Shown here: positions 18,027 to 26,587 of the stretch, one piece after another | How positions within the stretch are numbered: the stretch's first letter is position 1 | How the letters are laid out: every line of letters starts with the position of its first letter | From: Bacteroidota bacterium | Lineage (GTDB): Bacteria > Bacteroidota > Bacteroidia > Bacteroidales > Prolixibacteraceae | Direction: 5' to 3' | DNA: 64,000 nt | Assembly: GCA_023251455.1 (NCBI GenBank) | Contig: JAHEYT010000028.1 | Coordinates: forward strand, 90,146-154,145 | Notes under the pieces: generated by a model | Told to the model about the DNA's origin: nothing | Databases searched by the model: none | What the model saw: only the letters and a program-made list of their open reading frames with translations | Program-made: the position numbers and the translations under genes

Positions 18027-20000
18027 TTATCCTTGCCCGTTTTGAGTCAATTGGGCGATCTTTTCGGGTTTGCCCAAGATATAAAGTACATCTTCAGTCT
18101 CAAAAATAAAGCCCGATCCGGGATTTTCATAGATTTTCTCCCCTCTCTTGGCAGCCACAACAGTAAGCCCATATTGTTTTCGCAGATGAATTTCTTTCAA
18201 CGAATTACCCGGAAACATGTGATGATCTCCTGCCCTAAACGCAACAATCTCAATATCCGGAATTTCATCGCTCAGAGTAAACGTGTTGTTCTCTTCCTTT
18301 TCCCTAAAAATTCCATAATTATCGTCGCGAATGACTGATATGGCGGTTTCTATCTCACCTTTCGGAATCAAAAGTTTCTTAAGTACTCTTTCAAACAACT
18401 CAATTGCCGTTTCAAATTCTTCAGGAATAACCTGGTTGGCACCCATTTCATACAAATCTTCGATGTCTGAAACGTGTTTCGACCGGACCATGATATAGGC
18501 GTGTTTATTCAAGGAGCGCACTTTTTCGATCACCCCAAGCGCGGTAATGGCATCGCCTATGCTGATTACCACAATCTCGGCAGTTTCAATGAATGCTTTC
18601 CGGAGAATAGGCTCGTTCATCGAATCGCCATAAACTACCATTTCACCTTTCATTTGCCTTGCCCGGGCCGATGCCGGATCGAATACAATTGATACATATG
18701 GTAGTTTCATTCGACTGGCCATACGCGAAAGATTCAGCGAGCGTGAATCTTTGCCAATCATCACAATATGGTTCTGCATCACGGGTACTTCAATTTCCTG
18801 AAGCGGAAAGATCCCTTTCACCAACATTTCAGGAATAGGCAGTTTGAGCAAAAGGTTGGCTGCGGGTTTTGCAATCATAATCAGGAACGGAGATACGGCC
18901 ATGGAAGCAATCGTTACCGCCAGAAAAAGCTGGTAGTAATAATCTGAAAGTATCTGGTAAGTCTGCCCGGTTTTAGCCAAAATAAACGAAAACTCACCGA
19001 TCTGCGCCATTGCCAACCCAACCATGATAGTTCCACGGAAAGTGTGTCCCAGAATAAATCCGGTTCCGCCAGCAACAAGGGTCTTAATGGCAATAACCAA
19101 CAGAACAGTTGCCAATACCAAAACAATATTTTCGACAAAGAAATTCAGGTCGAGCAACATTCCAATGGAAACAAAAAAGAAACTCGTGAACGTATCTTTA
19201 AAGGGAATGAGGTGACTGAACGCATCCTGACTGTATTCCGACCGCGAAATCATCAAGCCGCCCAGAAAAGCGCCAAATGCCAGCGACATGCCCATCTCTG
19301 AAGTCAACAAAGCAACGGCAAGACAAACCAGCAAAATGCTCATCAGGAACAGTTCCTGATTTTTGGTCAGGGCAATCAGGTGCAACACCCGGGGCATAAT
19401 CCAGCGGTTGCCCACGTAAACCAACGCCATGATAAAAAGTGTTTTGCTTCCCATGCCCAGCAACTTCGCCCCAATATCAGCAGTTTGGCCACCCAGCATT
19501 GGTGTAAGCAAAATCAAGGGTATCAATATAATATCCTGAAAAATGAGGATACCAACCACCGTTCGCCCGTAATTAGAAGTGAGTTCGCCCTTTTCCTGAA
19601 GGATTTTCAATACAAGGGCGGTACTGCTCAGCGCAGTCAGAAAACCGATAAAAACAGCCGAGCCCCAACTCATGTCGTACATGCGGGCAAATAACGCGGT
19701 AACTCCGGCAGTGAAAACCAACTGGATAAATCCACCGAAGAATACAATATTCCGGATTTTGATCAGATGGTTGAGCGAGAACTCCAGCCCGATGGTAAAC
19801 ATCAGCAAAATGATGCCGATTTCAGCCATGAATTCGATTTCATTTGGCGAATGAATAACACCCAAAACCGAAGGCCCAACTACAATTCCGGTAAGCAAAT
19901 ACCCAATAATGGTAGGTATCCTGATTTTCGTAAACAGGTAGTTAACGGCAGTCGCAAAAGCGAAAATAATGACGATATCTGTTAAAATAACTAGTTCCAT
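18027..20000 (-). CDS. Monovalent cation:proton antiporter-2 (KefB/CPA2) with TrkA domains
   Basis: The protein has 657 residues. Residues 1-385 carry about twelve transmembrane helices of the Na+/H+ exchanger fold (PTIIGYLLTGIVVGPSVLG; SLAFGAFLGGLMISRSEYS). A TrkA-N-like regulatory domain spans about 405-525 and a TrkA-C domain the last 80 residues. It should exchange K+ or Na+ for protons at the inner membrane. In the TrkA-N domain the usual GxGxxG nucleotide loop reads IGKDSRSLN, with only the first glycine kept, so nucleotide gating may be altered. Confidence 0.9.
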   Translation of the reverse strand: MELVILTDIVIIFAFATAVNYLFTKIRIPTIIGYLLTGIVVGPSVLGVIHSPNEIEFMAEIGIILLMFTIGLEFSLNHLIKIRNIVFFGGFIQLVFTAGVTALFARMYDMSWGSAVFIGFLTALSSTALVLKILQEKGELTSNYGRTVVGILIFQDIILIPLILLTPMLGGQTADIGAKLLGMGSKTLFIMALVYVGNRWIMPRVLHLIALTKNQELFLMSILLVCLAVALLTSEMGMSLAFGAFLGGLMISRSEYSQDAFSHLIPFKDTFTSFFFVSIGMLLDLNFFVENIVLVLATVLLVIAIKTLVAGGTGFILGHTFRGTIMVGLAMAQIGEFSFILAKTGQTYQILSDYYYQLFLAVTIASMAVSPFLIMIAKPAANLLLKLPIPEMLVKGIFPLQEIEVPVMQNHIVMIGKDSRSLNLSRMASRMKLPYVSIVFDPASARARQMKGEMVVYGDSMNEPILRKAFIETAEIVVISIGDAITALGVIEKVRSLNKHAYIMVRSKHVSDIEDLYEMGANQVIPEEFETAIELFERVLKKLLIPKGEIETAISVIRDDNYGIFREKEENNTFTLSDEIPDIEIVAFRAGDHHMFPGNSLKEIHLRKQYGLTVVAAKRGEKIYENPGSGFIFETEDVLYILGKPEKIAQLTQNGQG

Positions 20001-20092
20001 GCTGCAATTTACTCGATTTTCAGCAAAAAAGCATCAAGAATTTGTTAGCAAAGGGTTATTTCTATGGGGAAATTCAGGCTAACCGGAGAAAA

Positions 20093-21178
20093 TCACCGTT
20101 CCAGACGAAAGCTCATTTCTGCTTTTGCATCGCCATTAACCACAATTTCAATGCGGTGCTCTCCAGGAAAATGGGTACGGGTGGTGAAATCGGTAAATGC
20201 CTGCCTTTTCGAAATTGCATGTTCACCCGAAGGGAATTTTCCTTCACTGATCTGAAATATTTTTGGAGAGGTCTTGCCGTTAGATTTGACGTAGTGAATA
20301 CGGTATTCGAGCCGGATGGTTTGTGTTTTTCCGGAGTGATTGACCAATGTAAATGAAAAACTAAGATGCTCTCCTATTTTCAGGATTGGCTGATCGGCTG
20401 AAAGATTTGAAACCAGAAGTTGATCGGGGTTGGCAAACCCGAAAAGCATTAATGCACGTTTGTTCCCATCTTTCAGCATCGTGCGGCTGGCATGTTTGAT
20501 AATCCGATCAACGTCCTTTGATTGGCCTCTCCATTTTTCGAACAAATCCAGAAGCAGCAACGGATGATCTTTCGAAATATCGTTCAGGTTATTGGCCACA
20601 CTGCGCCGTACATATTCCTCCGGATCGTTTTTCAGCTTTTCCAAAATCGGAATAATCGGCGCCGGATCTTTTTGGAACTTCCGGAGTCCCATTCCCCACG
20701 GCAGTCGAGGCCGGCAACCTTCACTGGCTAACCGTCGGATATGCTGACTTTCGTCTTCAGCCCATTTGTAGAAGTATTCCATTGCCCGTTGCGGGTCTTT
20801 ATCCAGAAACGGGCGGACGGCAAATTCAGAAGAACACGAACCGGTGAAACGTGCCAGCGCATTCATCGAAATATCCCAATGATCCAAGCCATAGCATTCA
20901 GCAAAATCGGAAAACGAAAGTGCAATAAAACCCTTAAAATGAGGTGCAATTTGTTCCAGAATACGGATTGACTCAGGATAATCTGCAGGTAATTTCTGTT
21001 TCAGGCAAACGGTTATATGCCTCATTTTCTGTTTCAGTTCACGATCGGCCCAATTGGAATCGAGAACCAAACGGGTAAACTCACCGGCTTCAAATTCAGG
21101 ATAAACAGACTGAATTGCTTCGGCCAGTTTCACAACCTGATCGGCAGGGATTAAAGTGTCTTTGAGTTTTTCGGGCAT
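20093..21178 (-). CDS. DNA alkylation repair glycosylase, AlkC-like, with C-terminal Ig-like domain
   Basis: The protein has 361 residues. Residues 1-260 form HEAT-like repeats of the AlkC/AlkD superfamily; the segment EGCRPRLPWGMGLRKFQKDP with EEYVRRSVANNLNDISKDHP is typical of AlkC. The last 100 residues form a beta-sandwich (LSFSFTLVNHSGKTQTIRLEYRIHYV) that matches the Ig-like domain of the AlkC-alpha subgroup. Such enzymes excise 3-methylated adenine and cytosine without base flipping. The start is 5 nt after the stop of an upstream histidine kinase gene, so the two probably form an operon. Confidence 0.8.
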   Translation of the reverse strand: MPEKLKDTLIPADQVVKLAEAIQSVYPEFEAGEFTRLVLDSNWADRELKQKMRHITVCLKQKLPADYPESIRILEQIAPHFKGFIALSFSDFAECYGLDHWDISMNALARFTGSCSSEFAVRPFLDKDPQRAMEYFYKWAEDESQHIRRLASEGCRPRLPWGMGLRKFQKDPAPIIPILEKLKNDPEEYVRRSVANNLNDISKDHPLLLLDLFEKWRGQSKDVDRIIKHASRTMLKDGNKRALMLFGFANPDQLLVSNLSADQPILKIGEHLSFSFTLVNHSGKTQTIRLEYRIHYVKSNGKTSPKIFQISEGKFPSGEHAISKRQAFTDFTTRTHFPGEHRIEIVVNGDAKAEMSFRLER

Positions 21179-21183
21179 CTGAT

Positions 21184-22983
21184 TTACGATTTAGCCAAAG
21201 GCAGAATGAAATAGAAAACACAGCCCTCACCCGGAATGTTCTGACTTTCGACACCAACTTCGCCGTTAAGTTTTTCGACGATTCGCTTCACTATGGAAAG
21301 CCCTAATCCATGACCTTCGGCACGAGTGGTGTCTAATCGGATGAATTTCGTGAAGAGTAATTCTATCTCTTCACGAGAAAGTCCTTTGCCATTATCCTTT
21401 ATCCAAAATTTAATTCGTTCGTCGGGCAGAAAATCACTGCCAATTTGAATAACCGGAGGTGTTCCGCCATATTTTATTGCATTGCTGATATAGTTCAACC
21501 AAACCTCCTCCAGCCAGGCTTCGTAGCCCAAAACTTCAGGCCAAGTATAGGGAAGTAGAATTTCCGCTCCTTTCGCATGAATCACATCCTTTAATCGGGA
21601 CATGGCATCCAAAACAAGCTTTTGCATATTTACCGAAACCAGTTTGATTTCTTGTTGCCGCACCGAAGCCAAAGTCAGCAATTCGGTGGTAATGTGCATG
21701 GTTTTGGTTGCCGACTGACCAATAATGTCGTTTATCTCGAGCAGTTCATCTTTCGACATATCGTCGATGCCAAACTTAATCATATTACTCGCTGTAACAA
21801 TCGCGCCCAACATTCCCTTCAAATCGTGCGCTACGGTATGCGAAAAAGAGTCCAGATCACTTATTAGTTGCTCCTTTTCCTGAATTTCATTTATTAATCT
21901 GATATGCGATTCGGTGATTTCTTCATCGGCCTGTACCCGCTTGGTTATATCTTTCAAAACAACCAACCGGCCATTACTATGCTTGCGCTGGTCGTAAAGA
22001 GACGATGCCTGCAAATCGAAATAACATATTTTTTCCTGAACTTCGTGTGAAACGATGGTTTGAAAATCCGGTATTTCCGACATTTGCCTGATCATCTTTC
22101 GCCACTTTGGAAATATTTTATCAACACTTTCGCCAATCAACTCATTATCTTCAAGTTCGATGAGTCGTTTCATTGCCGGATTATAATCTGCAATTCGCCT
22201 GCTGCTATCAACAATCAAAATCGCATCAGGCAACATTTCAAACAATTTATTCCGGGCAAAGGGAACCAGGTCGAACATCTTAAACTGAGAAATATTAATT
22301 GCAATCAAGATTCCTGTCAGCAGGAAAGTAAAAGGCGTCCAATCGAAACCAGGCAAAGGATTAATATGAAAGACATAGATAATGTTACCAGTCAGGGGCA
22401 GAAGCGATGCTGCAAAAAGCACAGCAATCTGTCGTTTGTAGTATCCTGAAAGTTTGAAATAGAGTATCGAAATATTGACAATTCCTGAAACAAGGGCTAA
22501 GTAAGCAAGTCCCGTCATGATCCAAAATAAAGGGCCGTAAACATAGTCGGTGGCATTTGTTTCAGGATTTATCCCATAGCTTTTCCAGTGCAAATGGTGA
22601 TAATCGTTGGTAAATGGAAATAAGATAAACAGAGAAGCCAGCGCAAAAATCAGGATTACGTATTTCTTTTGCAGGTACTTAAACTTTGAGGACAGGGATA
22701 GAGAGAAAAGCAAGAACGCAACCGGACCATAAACAATGCCAAAATACGAAAACTTCGACCACAGTATCTTTGTTTCAATGTTGGTGGCAGCATACTCAAA
22801 TGCATAGGTGAAAGCCCAAATGGATGCGGCAACCTCCCAAACCAACCAATACTTAACACCTGGAGTTCTGCGGAACCGAAGCAGAAAAAAGAACGTGATG
22901 ACACCAATCAGACCGCCAATCAACAGAAGCAGAAAAAGAGGAGTTATGATATAGTTGTCAATATTCGGTTCTAAATTGCTCAT
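21184..22983 (-). CDS. Sensor histidine kinase with N-terminal 7TM domain and PAS
   Basis: The protein has 599 residues. Seven transmembrane helices span about 12-232 (histidine kinase N-terminal 7TM family). A PAS domain follows at about 245-350 (LPDAILIVDSSRRIADYNPA). A coiled helix leads to a HisKA-like dimerisation domain with phospho-acceptor His386 in VAHDLKG. The ATPase domain has the N box YISNAIKYGG, G1 DNGKGLS and G2 GHGLGLSIVKRI. No receiver domain and no adjacent response regulator are present. The downstream gene, 5 nt away, is the AlkC-like glycosylase. Confidence 0.9.
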   Translation of the reverse strand: MSNLEPNIDNYIITPLFLLLLIGGLIGVITFFFLLRFRRTPGVKYWLVWEVAASIWAFTYAFEYAATNIETKILWSKFSYFGIVYGPVAFLLFSLSLSSKFKYLQKKYVILIFALASLFILFPFTNDYHHLHWKSYGINPETNATDYVYGPLFWIMTGLAYLALVSGIVNISILYFKLSGYYKRQIAVLFAASLLPLTGNIIYVFHINPLPGFDWTPFTFLLTGILIAINISQFKMFDLVPFARNKLFEMLPDAILIVDSSRRIADYNPAMKRLIELEDNELIGESVDKIFPKWRKMIRQMSEIPDFQTIVSHEVQEKICYFDLQASSLYDQRKHSNGRLVVLKDITKRVQADEEITESHIRLINEIQEKEQLISDLDSFSHTVAHDLKGMLGAIVTASNMIKFGIDDMSKDELLEINDIIGQSATKTMHITTELLTLASVRQQEIKLVSVNMQKLVLDAMSRLKDVIHAKGAEILLPYTWPEVLGYEAWLEEVWLNYISNAIKYGGTPPVIQIGSDFLPDERIKFWIKDNGKGLSREEIELLFTKFIRLDTTRAEGHGLGLSIVKRIVEKLNGEVGVESQNIPGEGCVFYFILPLAKS

Positions 22984-23099
22984 AGGCTAAAGTCTCTATA
23001 CAAAAATCATCGTTGCCAAACTGCGTACGCGAAAATAGAAAATAATGTCGAAGATGTAGGAAAATCTGAAATAGGGAATGATGTTTTTCAGCTTAAATA

Positions 23100-23126
23100 A
23101 TAGCCTGAAATCAATGAAAAGGCTAT
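23100..23126 (-). terminator. Weak hairpin after mntP
   Basis: Seven-bp arms ATAGCCT/AGGCTAT (23100-23106 with 23120-23126) lie 15 nt past the mntP stop. An ATTATTTAA tail follows on the minus strand. The short stem and poor T tract make this tentative. Confidence 0.35.
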
Positions 23127-23141
23127 CAGATGCAGGATCAA

Positions 23142-23705
23142 CTAATTGGCAAGCAAATGCTCAATTAATATTTTCAGGCCTATAATAATGAGAATTGCCC
23201 CGCCAATAATCTCGGCATACTTGTTCGTTTTTGGTCCAGTTTTCTTCCCCAATAAAATACCGAGCATCGATGCGATAAAGGTGACCGCTCCGATAACGAC
23301 CACTGCAAACAAAATTTTATCAAGAATGGTTGAAAAGCTAAAGCCAACAGCCAACGCATCAATACTCGTAGCAACCGAAAGTGTGAGGATTACTTTAATG
23401 TGCAACGGATTTTTGATTTCACGTTCTTCCGAATTAATAAAACTTTCGATAACCATTTTTCCACCAATCATGCTCAGAAGTCCGAAAGCAATCCAATGGT
23501 CAACCGGTTCGATCAATGATTTCATGCTGTTTCCGACCATCCAGCCAATTAATGGCATAAGTGCCTGAAACAATGCCAGAAATATGGCAATTTTTGCTGC
23601 CTGAACAAACCGGATGTGAGGAAGATTCAATCCACTGCACACTGATACCGCAAATGAATCGAATGATAAACCGATGGCCAGCAAAAAGACTGTTAATATT
23701 TCCAT
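23142..23705 (-). CDS. mntP: Manganese efflux pump MntP
   Basis: The protein has 187 residues and six transmembrane helices, the standard MntP (YebN) size. The two repeated family motifs are present: GLSFDSFAVSVCSGL near the N-terminus and ATSIDALAVGFSF in the middle, each with the conserved acidic residue. It exports Mn2+ across the inner membrane. The 80 nt upstream are too short to contain a complete yybP-ykoY manganese riboswitch, and no such structure was recognised. Confidence 0.93.
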   Translation of the reverse strand: MEILTVFLLAIGLSFDSFAVSVCSGLNLPHIRFVQAAKIAIFLALFQALMPLIGWMVGNSMKSLIEPVDHWIAFGLLSMIGGKMVIESFINSEEREIKNPLHIKVILTLSVATSIDALAVGFSFSTILDKILFAVVVIGAVTFIASMLGILLGKKTGPKTNKYAEIIGGAILIIIGLKILIEHLLAN

Positions 23706-23732
23706 TCAGAAAAAATTGAGCGACAAAACTAT

Positions 23733-23765
23733 AAAAAAATGGCATCCTCAAAAAAGAATGCCTCA
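23733..23765 (-). terminator. Rho-independent terminator of the RluA-family gene
   Basis: On the minus strand GGCAT and ATGCC pair around an 11-12-nt loop and are followed by ATTTTTTT. It lies directly after the pseudouridine synthase stop codon. Confidence 0.65.
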
Positions 23766-23785
23766 CCTAAATTTATCTTTCGGTT

Positions 23786-24697
23786 TTACCGTACTGCTTT
23801 CAGAAACTTACCGGGAATAGGCGTATCAAACCGAAGCGCTCGCCCGGTAACCGGATGCTTAAATGCCAACACCCTGGCGTGCAGTCCCATCTGCCCAATT
23901 GGATTGAGTTTTGCACCATATTTTTTATCACCTGTAACCGGGTGCCCAATATCTTTCATGTGAACACGAATCTGGTTTTTACGACCAGTCTCAAGCTTCA
24001 CTTCCAGCAACGAAAATTGTTTGTCGGCTTTCAGTAATTTATAATTGGTGACTGCCTTCTGTCCGTCATCCGGATTTTGGCTCGAATACATAACCATTGC
24101 TTTATTTTCCTTTAACCACGAGGTGATCGTTCCTTCCGCCTTTTCCACTTCGCCTTCAACCACCACCACATACGAACGTTCAATAATCGAATCGTTCCAA
24201 TCCTTCTGCAACGCTTCCTGCACCTTTTTACTCTTGGCAAACATCATTAAACCTGAAGTATCCCGATCGAGCCTATGAACGATGAAGATCAGATTCTTGG
24301 GATCGAACCTTTTGACATATTCGCTTAACATGCTGTAGGCCGTTTTGACCTTTTCTTTATCAGTAGCAATCGAAAGCAAACCACTACTCTTTTCAATCAC
24401 AATAATATCAGCATCTTCGTGCACAATGCGCATCCCCCTGAACCGTGGTTTCTCTGCGGTTTTCTTTTTATTGAGATAAACCATTTGTCCGCGTTTGAGC
24501 GGAAAGTCGAACTTGGTAGTCACCAAATCGCCAACGGTTACCTGCTTGTGCGCCAACATCGACTTGATTGTAGTTCGGCTCTTCTCCGGAAATTTCTCGA
24601 TCAAAAACTTCATCAGTTCAGTCGTTTCAGAAACCTTAAGTGCAACTTCTTTCAATTTATTCGGACTAAAATCTGTCTTCTTTTGTGGGTATTTCAT
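23786..24697 (-). CDS. RluA-family pseudouridine synthase with S4 domain
   Basis: The protein has 303 residues. An N-terminal S4-like RNA-binding domain (TTIKSMLAHKQVTVGD..., about residues 40-75) precedes the RluA catalytic domain. That domain has the active-site aspartate in HRLDRDTSGLMMFAKS and the later ETGRKNQIRVHMKDIGHPVTGD motif. It converts uridine to pseudouridine in rRNA or tRNA; RluC/RluD-type rRNA modification is most likely but the target base cannot be deduced. A palindromic hairpin lies in its upstream gap. Confidence 0.88.
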   Translation of the reverse strand: MKYPQKKTDFSPNKLKEVALKVSETTELMKFLIEKFPEKSRTTIKSMLAHKQVTVGDLVTTKFDFPLKRGQMVYLNKKKTAEKPRFRGMRIVHEDADIIVIEKSSGLLSIATDKEKVKTAYSMLSEYVKRFDPKNLIFIVHRLDRDTSGLMMFAKSKKVQEALQKDWNDSIIERSYVVVVEGEVEKAEGTITSWLKENKAMVMYSSQNPDDGQKAVTNYKLLKADKQFSLLEVKLETGRKNQIRVHMKDIGHPVTGDKKYGAKLNPIGQMGLHARVLAFKHPVTGRALRFDTPIPGKFLKAVR

Positions 24698-24731
24698 TTA
24701 TATATTTTTACGAGTTATGCGTTGCGGATTA

Positions 24732-24757
24732 CGGGTTGTCGCGAAGCTCGCAACCCG
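24732..24757. repeat. REP-like bulged hairpin with GCGAAGCTC apex
   Basis: CGGGTTG (24732-24738) pairs with CAACCCG (24751-24757), and the apex contains GCGAAGCTC. The same nine bases occur at the apex of the repeat hairpin inside the RAYT pseudogene (minus strand, around 39532-39543). It lies in the gap between the tsaC and RluA-family genes. Membership in one mobile family is an inference. Confidence 0.45.
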
Positions 24758-24806
24758 CATCGCTCAACATTGTTTGACCAACTGTTGCTGATTTTTGACG
24801 ACTTGT

Positions 24807-25370
24807 TTATTCCCTGATTATCTTGATTTCTCCGCCACGGCCAAGTTTCATGATGCTCGATGGGACCGCTTTTTGGGTATCATCCTGACGATATTTCACC
24901 ACATAGTCAACAGCATTAATAATCTCCGGATCAATTTCGTTGAAACAGGCAGGCGAAGGCTTTCCGCTGATGTTAGCTGATGTGGAAACGATCGGACGTT
25001 TAAAGCGGCGAATCAGTTCACTGCTGAATTTTTCGGTAGTAATCCGGATGCCAACACTTCCGTCTTCGGCAATCAGGTTTTTTGCCAATGATCTTGCTCC
25101 ATCAAAAATAATTGTAAGTGGCTTATCGGTAAGTTCTATTAAATCGTAAGCTATATCCGGAACCTCTGCCACATAACGTTCTATAAGTGCATCATTTTCC
25201 ATTAAAACGAGCATGCTTTTCGAGTCGATCCGGTTTTTGATTTCATACACTCGCCTTACCGCATCTTCGTTACAGGCATCGCAGCCAATCCCCCAAATCG
25301 TATCGGTTGGGTACAAAATAACTCCACCTTTTTGTAGCACGTCGAGTGCCGCTTTAATATCTTCAATCAT
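24807..25370 (-). CDS. tsaC: L-threonylcarbamoyladenylate synthase (TsaC/Sua5/YrdC)
   Basis: The protein has 187 residues, the short YrdC-type form without the Sua5 C-terminal domain. The signature KGGVILYPTDTIWGIGCDA opens the domain, followed by KNR, and STSANISGKPSP lies in the second half. The enzyme makes threonylcarbamoyl-AMP from threonine, bicarbonate and ATP for t6A37 modification of ANN-decoding tRNAs. Its first 8 nt overlap the end of the upstream glycosyltransferase gene, so the two are co-transcribed and probably translationally coupled. Confidence 0.92.
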   Translation of the reverse strand: MIEDIKAALDVLQKGGVILYPTDTIWGIGCDACNEDAVRRVYEIKNRIDSKSMLVLMENDALIERYVAEVPDIAYDLIELTDKPLTIIFDGARSLAKNLIAEDGSVGIRITTEKFSSELIRRFKRPIVSTSANISGKPSPACFNEIDPEIINAVDYVVKYRQDDTQKAVPSSIMKLGRGGEIKIIRE

Positions 25371-26490
25371 TCAACACACTGTTATACAATTCTTTAACTT
25401 GAATAGCAAAATTTTCAGGAGTAAACCGCTGTGCATTAATTTTCCCTTTCTCAATAAGCGATTTTCTCAGGGCTTGATCGGCCAATAATGTTTTTAACGC
25501 TTTCCCAATCTCTTCATGTTTTTCAGGATTAACGTACAAGGCAGCATCACCACCGGCCTCGGGCAAACTGCTGACATTTGATGTTATAACCGGGCATCCC
25601 GAAGCCTGAGCCTCAGCCACCGGAAGGCCAAACCCTTCGAACATAGATGGATAAACCAGAATTTCGGCCATCTGATATAAAGTTGCCAGTTCTTCATCCT
25701 GAATCCGGGGAAGAAAATACACCTGCAACCGGTTCAAATCGGCTTCAATGAACTTTTGAACCTTGTGATGGTAATCGGTTAATTTTCCGATTACCACAAC
25801 CGGAATATATGTTTTTGACCAAATCATTCCTTCGAGCAAACCAAGGAGATTTTTACGCGGTTCTACTGTGCCCACGGAGAGCACGAATTTTCGGGGAATC
25901 TGGTATTTTTTCCGCAGCTGCTCTTTCTGTATTTTTTCGGCTCTTTTGTAAAATATCGGATTAATCGACTGGTAAATAACGGTTATCTTTTCTTCCGGAA
26001 CAGCAAAATAAGAAATCAGATCACGTTTGGTTTGTTCTGAAATGGCGTGAATCCGGTCGGCCTTTTTACAGGCATGCCTGAATTTCTGATCGTAAATTTT
26101 CCGGTCAATTTTCCGGTAATATTCCGGATAACGAAGAAAAATCAGGTCGTGCATGGTCACAATCAGTTTCACCCCTGTTTTCTCAATTCCTACAGGCAAT
26201 TCGTGACTTAATCCGTGATACACGTCTAATTTAATCTCCTTTGCAAGTTTCGAAATCTGAATGCTCCGCCAGATAAACTTCAGGCTTTTCCACCAAAAGT
26301 TCTCCGGTTTTAATTCGATTGAACTTTGAGGTGCAATGAAAAGCGGTTTGCGATTTCCAGGATTAAACAAAAAATACTGGTTGTCGGGGTACTGTCCAAC
26401 AAGCGCAGAAATGCTGTTCCGACTGAAATTCCCCAATCCGGCAACATTGTTAAAAGCTCGCTTGGCATCAAATCCGATTCTCATATACAT
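25363..26490 (-). CDS. Glycosyltransferase family 4-type protein
   Basis: The protein has 375 residues and a GT-B fold. The C-terminal donor-binding half has GTVEPRKNLLGLLEGM and FEGFGLPVAEAQASGCPVITSN, including the EX7E-type motif of GT4. The N-terminal half starts MRIGFDAKRAFNNVAGLGNFSRN, typical of retaining mannosyl/glucosyltransferases. ATG codons at 26490 and 26484 are both possible; the second gives the more usual MRIGFDAKRA start. It is cytoplasmic and the acceptor is unknown. No polysaccharide cluster surrounds it; it is coupled to tsaC. Confidence 0.88.
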   Translation of the reverse strand: MYMRIGFDAKRAFNNVAGLGNFSRNSISALVGQYPDNQYFLFNPGNRKPLFIAPQSSIELKPENFWWKSLKFIWRSIQISKLAKEIKLDVYHGLSHELPVGIEKTGVKLIVTMHDLIFLRYPEYYRKIDRKIYDQKFRHACKKADRIHAISEQTKRDLISYFAVPEEKITVIYQSINPIFYKRAEKIQKEQLRKKYQIPRKFVLSVGTVEPRKNLLGLLEGMIWSKTYIPVVVIGKLTDYHHKVQKFIEADLNRLQVYFLPRIQDEELATLYQMAEILVYPSMFEGFGLPVAEAQASGCPVITSNVSSLPEAGGDAALYVNPEKHEEIGKALKTLLADQALRKSLIEKGKINAQRFTPENFAIQVKELYNSVLND

Positions 26491-26524
26491 TCAGTTTAAT
26501 AGTCAAAAGCACTTTCTAAATATA

Positions 26525-26560
26525 AGAAAAAGGATGCCAAAACGCAATTCTGACATCCTT
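26525..26560 (-). terminator. Rho-independent terminator of lysA
   Basis: On the minus strand AAGGATGTCA pairs with TGGCATCCTT (26551-26560 with 26530-26539, one G-T pair), followed by TTTC. It lies 28 nt past the lysA stop. Confidence 0.65.
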
Positions 26561-26587
26561 CCCTAATTTATAAATATTTTTGACTGC

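Noticed and set aside
23706..23785. yybP-ykoY manganese riboswitch upstream of mntP
   Set aside because: The space is too short and is occupied by the terminator of the upstream gene.
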